A stretch of 64,000 bases of DNA from Deltaproteobacteria bacterium (GTDB taxonomy: Bacteria > Myxococcota_A > UBA9042 > DTJE01), in contig JAKPOP010000014.1 in assembly GCA_029547805.1 (NCBI GenBank), forward strand, positions 186,001-250,000. The letters are read 5' to 3'. The first letter of the stretch is position 1. Each line of letters begins with the position of its first letter. Below, one piece after another: positions 62,401-64,000 of the stretch. The position numbers were made by a program, and so were the translations under genes. Under the pieces are notes generated by a model. The model saw only the letters and a program-made list of their open reading frames with translations, ran no database searches and was not told the DNA's origin.

Positions 62401-64000
62401 GGTCTGCGACACCGGCAACGGCAACGGCGGCGTGCTGCACGACTGGAAGCTCTACGTGCGCGGCAGCAACAGCACGACGTTGAACCAGGGCCACCGGTGC
62501 GAGGACGCCATCGACCTGGGCACCCACCCGGTGGTGCCCACGGTGACGGTGGACGGGACGACCGAGTGCTCCCTGAACGCGGTCTCCGACAGCGGGTGCG
62601 GCGGTCAGCTGGGTCCTGACCGACTCTACAAGTTCACGCTCACGGCGCCACGTCGGGTCACGATCCGCCTCTTCCAGCCGGACCGGGACCTGATCCTGGT
62701 GCTCAAGCAGGAGGACTCGGGGACCTGCGGGCCCGGGGCGCTGGAGTGCCAGCAGCTCCATGGGGCCGGCGGCGACCCGGAGGTGATCGACCGGCAGTTG
62801 CAGCCCGGCGTGTACTACGTCGCGGTGGATACCGCAGGCGGGCCCTACGACTACGGAACCTTCCGGTTCGAGATCCGGATCAAGGACCTGCTGCCGGACG
62901 GCGCCGACTGCGTCGGGGACCTGGGTCCCCAGGACCTGGACTGCCTGTCGATGCACTGCCAGAACGGCTACTGCTGCGCCGCAGGGGACTGCTGTCCCGG
63001 TGGCGCCTGGCCGGTGCCCCCCGACGGGGAGAACCCCTACCTGATCCGATCCAACGCGGACTGGATCTCCGCCGACCAGGTGTGCCCCGCCCAGTACAAG
63101 GAGGCGGCGGCCTGCAACCCGAGCGTGGGCGGGATCAACGAGTGCCAGGGCCAGCGCTACGATGCGAACTGCGTGAGCCACATCTGCGTGAAGACCCGGG
63201 TCGATGACGACACGGCCTGCGACGAGTCGGTCCAGGCGGACCCCTGCGGGCTCTTCATGTCGGAGTATTGCGGCGGGGAGGGACCTTACGTGCCCGGGGC
63301 CCAGGTGAAGCCCGCCTGCCCGACATCCTGCGGACAGGACGCCGACTGCGATCCTCAGGCCCACTGCGACCCGGCCGTGGCCACGGACCCGGACCAGACC
63401 GTGCCGCCCTTCACGATGACCTGCCAGCTGGACCGGGTCAACGGATCCACCTGCAACGAGAACTCGGACTGCGTGAGCAACCACTGCCAGAACGGGTTCT
63501 GCTGCGACTCCGGCGACTGCTGCCCCACGGACGACACGGCCGGGGCCCTGGCCTGCCCGTCGTCCTACTACACGACTCCGTGGTGCAGCGACGCGACCTC
63601 CTGCGAGGGCTACCGGAAGGACCCGGTCTGCTCGAACAACCAGTGCGGCCAGGTGCTGGTCCGGGACGACTGCGCGTGTGGCGGCAACCTGTCGGACAAT
63701 TGCGGCTTCTTCATCCCGGTCTACTGCGGCCTGCCGCTGTCTGGCACCTGCCCGGCGACCCCGGTGGGTGGCGGGACCTTCGAGGCAGGGGTGCCCCAGT
63801 GCCTGACCTCGTGCCTGACCAACGGGGTGGAGGACGACTCCAAGTGCGACGACATCGCCCGCTGCGACCCCTGCGACCAGGACGCCGTGGACCGGGGTCT
63901 GTGCGCCCCGTCGCAACTGGGCAACGACTCGGTCTGCATCGGCAATGCCCCGAACGGCTATCCCTGCGACGAGGCCAGCGACTGCGCGAACAAGCTCTAC
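56432..64000 (+). CDS. Giant multidomain cysteine-rich lipoprotein, C-terminus beyond window
   Basis: One frame is open from ATG 56432 (after AAGGAGG) to the right edge: at least 2523 residues. A signal with lipobox GAGC gives C24. Domains read by eye: lamin-tail-like domain (about 66-215, ITEFMPDPNG...GEWIEVYNPTG); CTDC-type repeats (249-480) of CDDGNxCTxDxC form; a jelly-roll-like region (493-667); a unique region (700-1050); three proprotein-convertase P-domain-like sandwiches (about 1120-1248, 1355-1482, 1885-2013; each with LYRGDVRLRLL-type strands); more CTDC-type repeats (1487-1883); a PPC-like domain (2017-2150); and further Cys modules. It is probably a long surface adhesin or matrix protein. 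No catalytic triad was seen. Confidence 0.85.
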   Translation, partial: MNLRRPQMGLWVLACAGLFIGAGCQPAEEEGDALSPASEAASATEGDASGRVLSALRKACTQPVDGLVITEFMPDPNGNPPNSVPDNYGEWIEVYNPTGAPIDLQGMWLKDNGTNSHQIIASVVVPSLGYAVLCRESNPSLNGGVTCNYQYSNFSLVNTGGDAIRLCQDSACNTLIDEVVYTGTAPTGYSIELRHPYLPHATLAIPASPNNPASWSALNFGISSTVLPGGDKGTPGARNSVWQEVEDPTCDDGNACTWDLCEKSECRNAWKAGCCLVDEDCNDSQACTRDTCDVGTHTCSHEAIPDCCTTAADCIDANPCNADYCSFNRCVHSAYNIVPGCCYSETSNQDEADAQCDDKNICTANHCDQGTNRCYYDPPRPDCCITGDECDDGDPCTYDQCWNNTCYNPKISPTCCRTDANCNDNNPCTDDRCVINSCRFFWNSTQCCYDNAWCQTYANDNNACTDERCVLDAGTGRYECQHPYKPNCSIDLPYVQPFEDASDFDGIGWKVVDYGTAASNHWSIDSGTTGGLGPDRYVRFNWTPTTMLVQSVLHSPGLNATISQNDGYNFYKKTTLQWRMIYKHSQPSAYVTLKVVGTTTSDFQGGTVLWEARTNEDIPYTLYSVELPDNLKFSPTLKIGFMVDTEDGSTFRMDNLQIDDVKVAAGRTNQYVKSMVYRCPTDGRPCNQLYATLVSQAVAPDPIPLLTASVCDWHRIYLCMWDPDARYFTWNYFGFPGSFLDGDPMDHPSFIFSAPDVGQANGCESNPNFVQAVCGVPALAVPGYFFCGIDVKPQCADTAAGAWKSALVVKDEFDPTLPLHSPFETQVKFDTFLLLADGYLVWAPQGRSDPAAVAIRDAIQASGRKAQIVPDLSMVPDLTPFDGVIGVLGVYGNNHPVSASEAARLAAYLEGGGRVYLEGGEYFWAQKTDPVLVPYFRITATADGVAKQDGPLAGRNFLDGYNFNLSQAAGLNAWNDRLVHTPEAGGREILRNAGTATFASMVSYEGISALGHVYRTIGSSVLFAALEEQPGGATTVQLMGKLLDFLENGYPGCSRVAQCEDDEVCTDDACTAGQCVNAPRPGCIACQDDQFRPDGSLACPLNQACRVDLGYCVDIPYEDRFDFQDGTCGKFFGSGPTSAFCTINVTKPASLDDLHVKVKVNHLYRGDVRLRLLGPGGDEVLLKQENPADAKRNVYFTYDAGVPAAGDLNAFNGKHMEGTWTLVAEDLDPAIYNGMLEGFHLYATHSPLGCADDSECPPDPCAAVSCYDEDGNGSKECVYAEMDCDDGKDCTIDYCDPNTQECVHEPISGSGCACIRHDECPTDEACLNQAETATCDPVGDRDPLTGEILCQCTPVVGTPYRLTAGLPAAIPDNDSNGLTKTLVLSAPGYVNSLKVRLRTDHTAVGDLRAKLCHLGVCVTLRNLRGGAVAGFHDVYDFDPVDGPGSLADFRRLAVAGTWTLTVSDHIAGDTGSLLGMVIYMQAADCFQAADCDDGNPCTTDTCQNPSTGGTCEHTTVTCAPSSDPCQANVCNPANGQCELVNQPNGTACEDGLFCSEDDTCQGGVCTAGPAKSCSFLDGTCVVGVCSETLRQCVRETAPDGAACNDGEICTGGDQCQAGVCRPGTQLLCSCPGGNDAECLDDGNKCNGTQWRCNAQKLCELVDGPVICPDTGVQCVKKVCDPFDGVCRTQTDLNYMPCEDGAYCTVADYCLTGVCRPGTARDCSALDEECKTGVCNEAEDACQPQPKADGTICEKDGAGCTIDQCTAGVCDFQENVNCSVVADDCNDGVCQNVGWGGHVCVKGPLPDGTVCTDEPNPCTDDKCSSGFCVHTVLQNCNGPCGGEHAFDAGDDDCGIEDSCQNGIQGYPNGSCVPTCIAPNCVQAASGPVELPIDERLGCTVSALNLSTAYSYVDSVEAKVRLDHGYLADLTIDVIDPQGYAHRVWNHVGGANQGFANTFDLSFPVPYPGIPTSGVPMCSLKGEVASGTWYLRVCDTGNGNGGVLHDWKLYVRGSNSTTLNQGHRCEDAIDLGTHPVVPTVTVDGTTECSLNAVSDSGCGGQLGPDRLYKFTLTAPRRVTIRLFQPDRDLILVLKQEDSGTCGPGALECQQLHGAGGDPEVIDRQLQPGVYYVAVDTAGGPYDYGTFRFEIRIKDLLPDGADCVGDLGPQDLDCLSMHCQNGYCCAAGDCCPGGAWPVPPDGENPYLIRSNADWISADQVCPAQYKEAAACNPSVGGINECQGQRYDANCVSHICVKTRVDDDTACDESVQADPCGLFMSEYCGGEGPYVPGAQVKPACPTSCGQDADCDPQAHCDPAVATDPDQTVPPFTMTCQLDRVNGSTCNENSDCVSNHCQNGFCCDSGDCCPTDDTAGALACPSSYYTTPWCSDATSCEGYRKDPVCSNNQCGQVLVRDDCACGGNLSDNCGFFIPVYCGLPLSGTCPATPVGGGTFEAGVPQCLTSCLTNGVEDDSKCDDIARCDPCDQDAVDRGLCAPSQLGNDSVCIGNAPNGYPCDEASDCANKLY

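Noticed and set aside
55721-63916. Very long open frame (2731 codons) on the minus strand opposite the giant lipoprotein
   Set aside because: It is a shadow of the G/C-ending codons of the real plus-strand gene; its sequence is Val/Ala/Gly/Arg-rich without family motifs. Only its last 134 codons (56125-55721) are a real gene.
1-64000. CRISPR array or prophage
   Set aside because: No regularly spaced repeats, cas-like proteins, integrase or phage structural genes were found on reading both strands.

Overview
The window is high-GC DNA (roughly 70% by eye). Genes are packed tightly, start/stop overlaps such as ATGA and GTGA are frequent, and most coding frames prefer G or C in the third position. 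There is no rRNA or other strong phylogenetic marker. A Gram-negative host of the former Deltaproteobacteria, probably Myxococcota or a relative, is suggested by four things: many secreted lipoproteins with Asp/Pro-rich linkers and cysteine-rich repeats, a NapC-like multihaem cytochrome, outer-membrane barrel-type proteins, and LspA. This assignment is inference.

Layout. 1-1724: two sodium-coupled amino-acid transporters (AGCS and NSS families, minus strand). 1851-3613: two exported, probably outer-membrane proteins. 3733-3806: tRNA-Arg(ACG) with its own promoter. 3908-9965: Orn/Lys/Arg decarboxylase, an alanine-dehydrogenase-like protein with a changed active-site residue, and a GlgD-like/GlgC pair. 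10051-15259: a large cyclase-AAA-TPR regulator overlapping an MprF-C-terminal-like acyltransferase gene. 15276-18585 (minus): three ATGA-coupled genes (unknown exported protein, APC permease, formylglycine-enzyme-fold lectin-like protein). 18672-25926 (minus): a ThiC-tail-like microprotein, glyA, ileS, lspA with a large insertion, and a 13-haem cytochrome. 26123-27316: an HD-domain protein. 27298-31437 (minus): flippase, flavin-reductase-like protein, YGPPP-motif lipoprotein and radical SAM/SPASM enzyme. 31730-32014: a small PHA-system protein.

32109-37380 is an accessory island. Two same-orientation copies of a decayed IS1380-type element, the second internally deleted, flank a secreted metzincin-like protease gene, a lipoprotein gene and a broken GH38 mannosidase remnant. 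Base composition there is visibly lower in GC than in the surroundings. After the island come a cysteine-rich lipoprotein, ribBA, a SurA/PpiD-like chaperone, an NfnAB/GltA-type flavoprotein pair, M20 and M24 peptidases, a dolichyl-phosphate-mannose-synthase-like GT2 with a GT87-like partner, a barrel protein, a Kazal-repeat lipoprotein, a BtuFCD-type uptake operon, and a lipoprotein gene of more than 7.5 kb that runs off the right edge behind a sigma54-like promoter.

The most interesting candidates for undescribed biology are: (1) the lipoprotein/radical SAM pair whose lipoprotein repeats YGPxP and ends in it, with a related motif at the end of the neighbouring flavin-reductase-like protein; (2) a 56-residue stand-alone copy of the ThiC C-terminal Fe-S motif, translationally coupled to glyA; (3) an LspA whose catalytic core is split by about 165 extra residues; (4) a GlgC paired with a paralogue that has lost its catalytic residues. 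None of these functions is proven by sequence alone.
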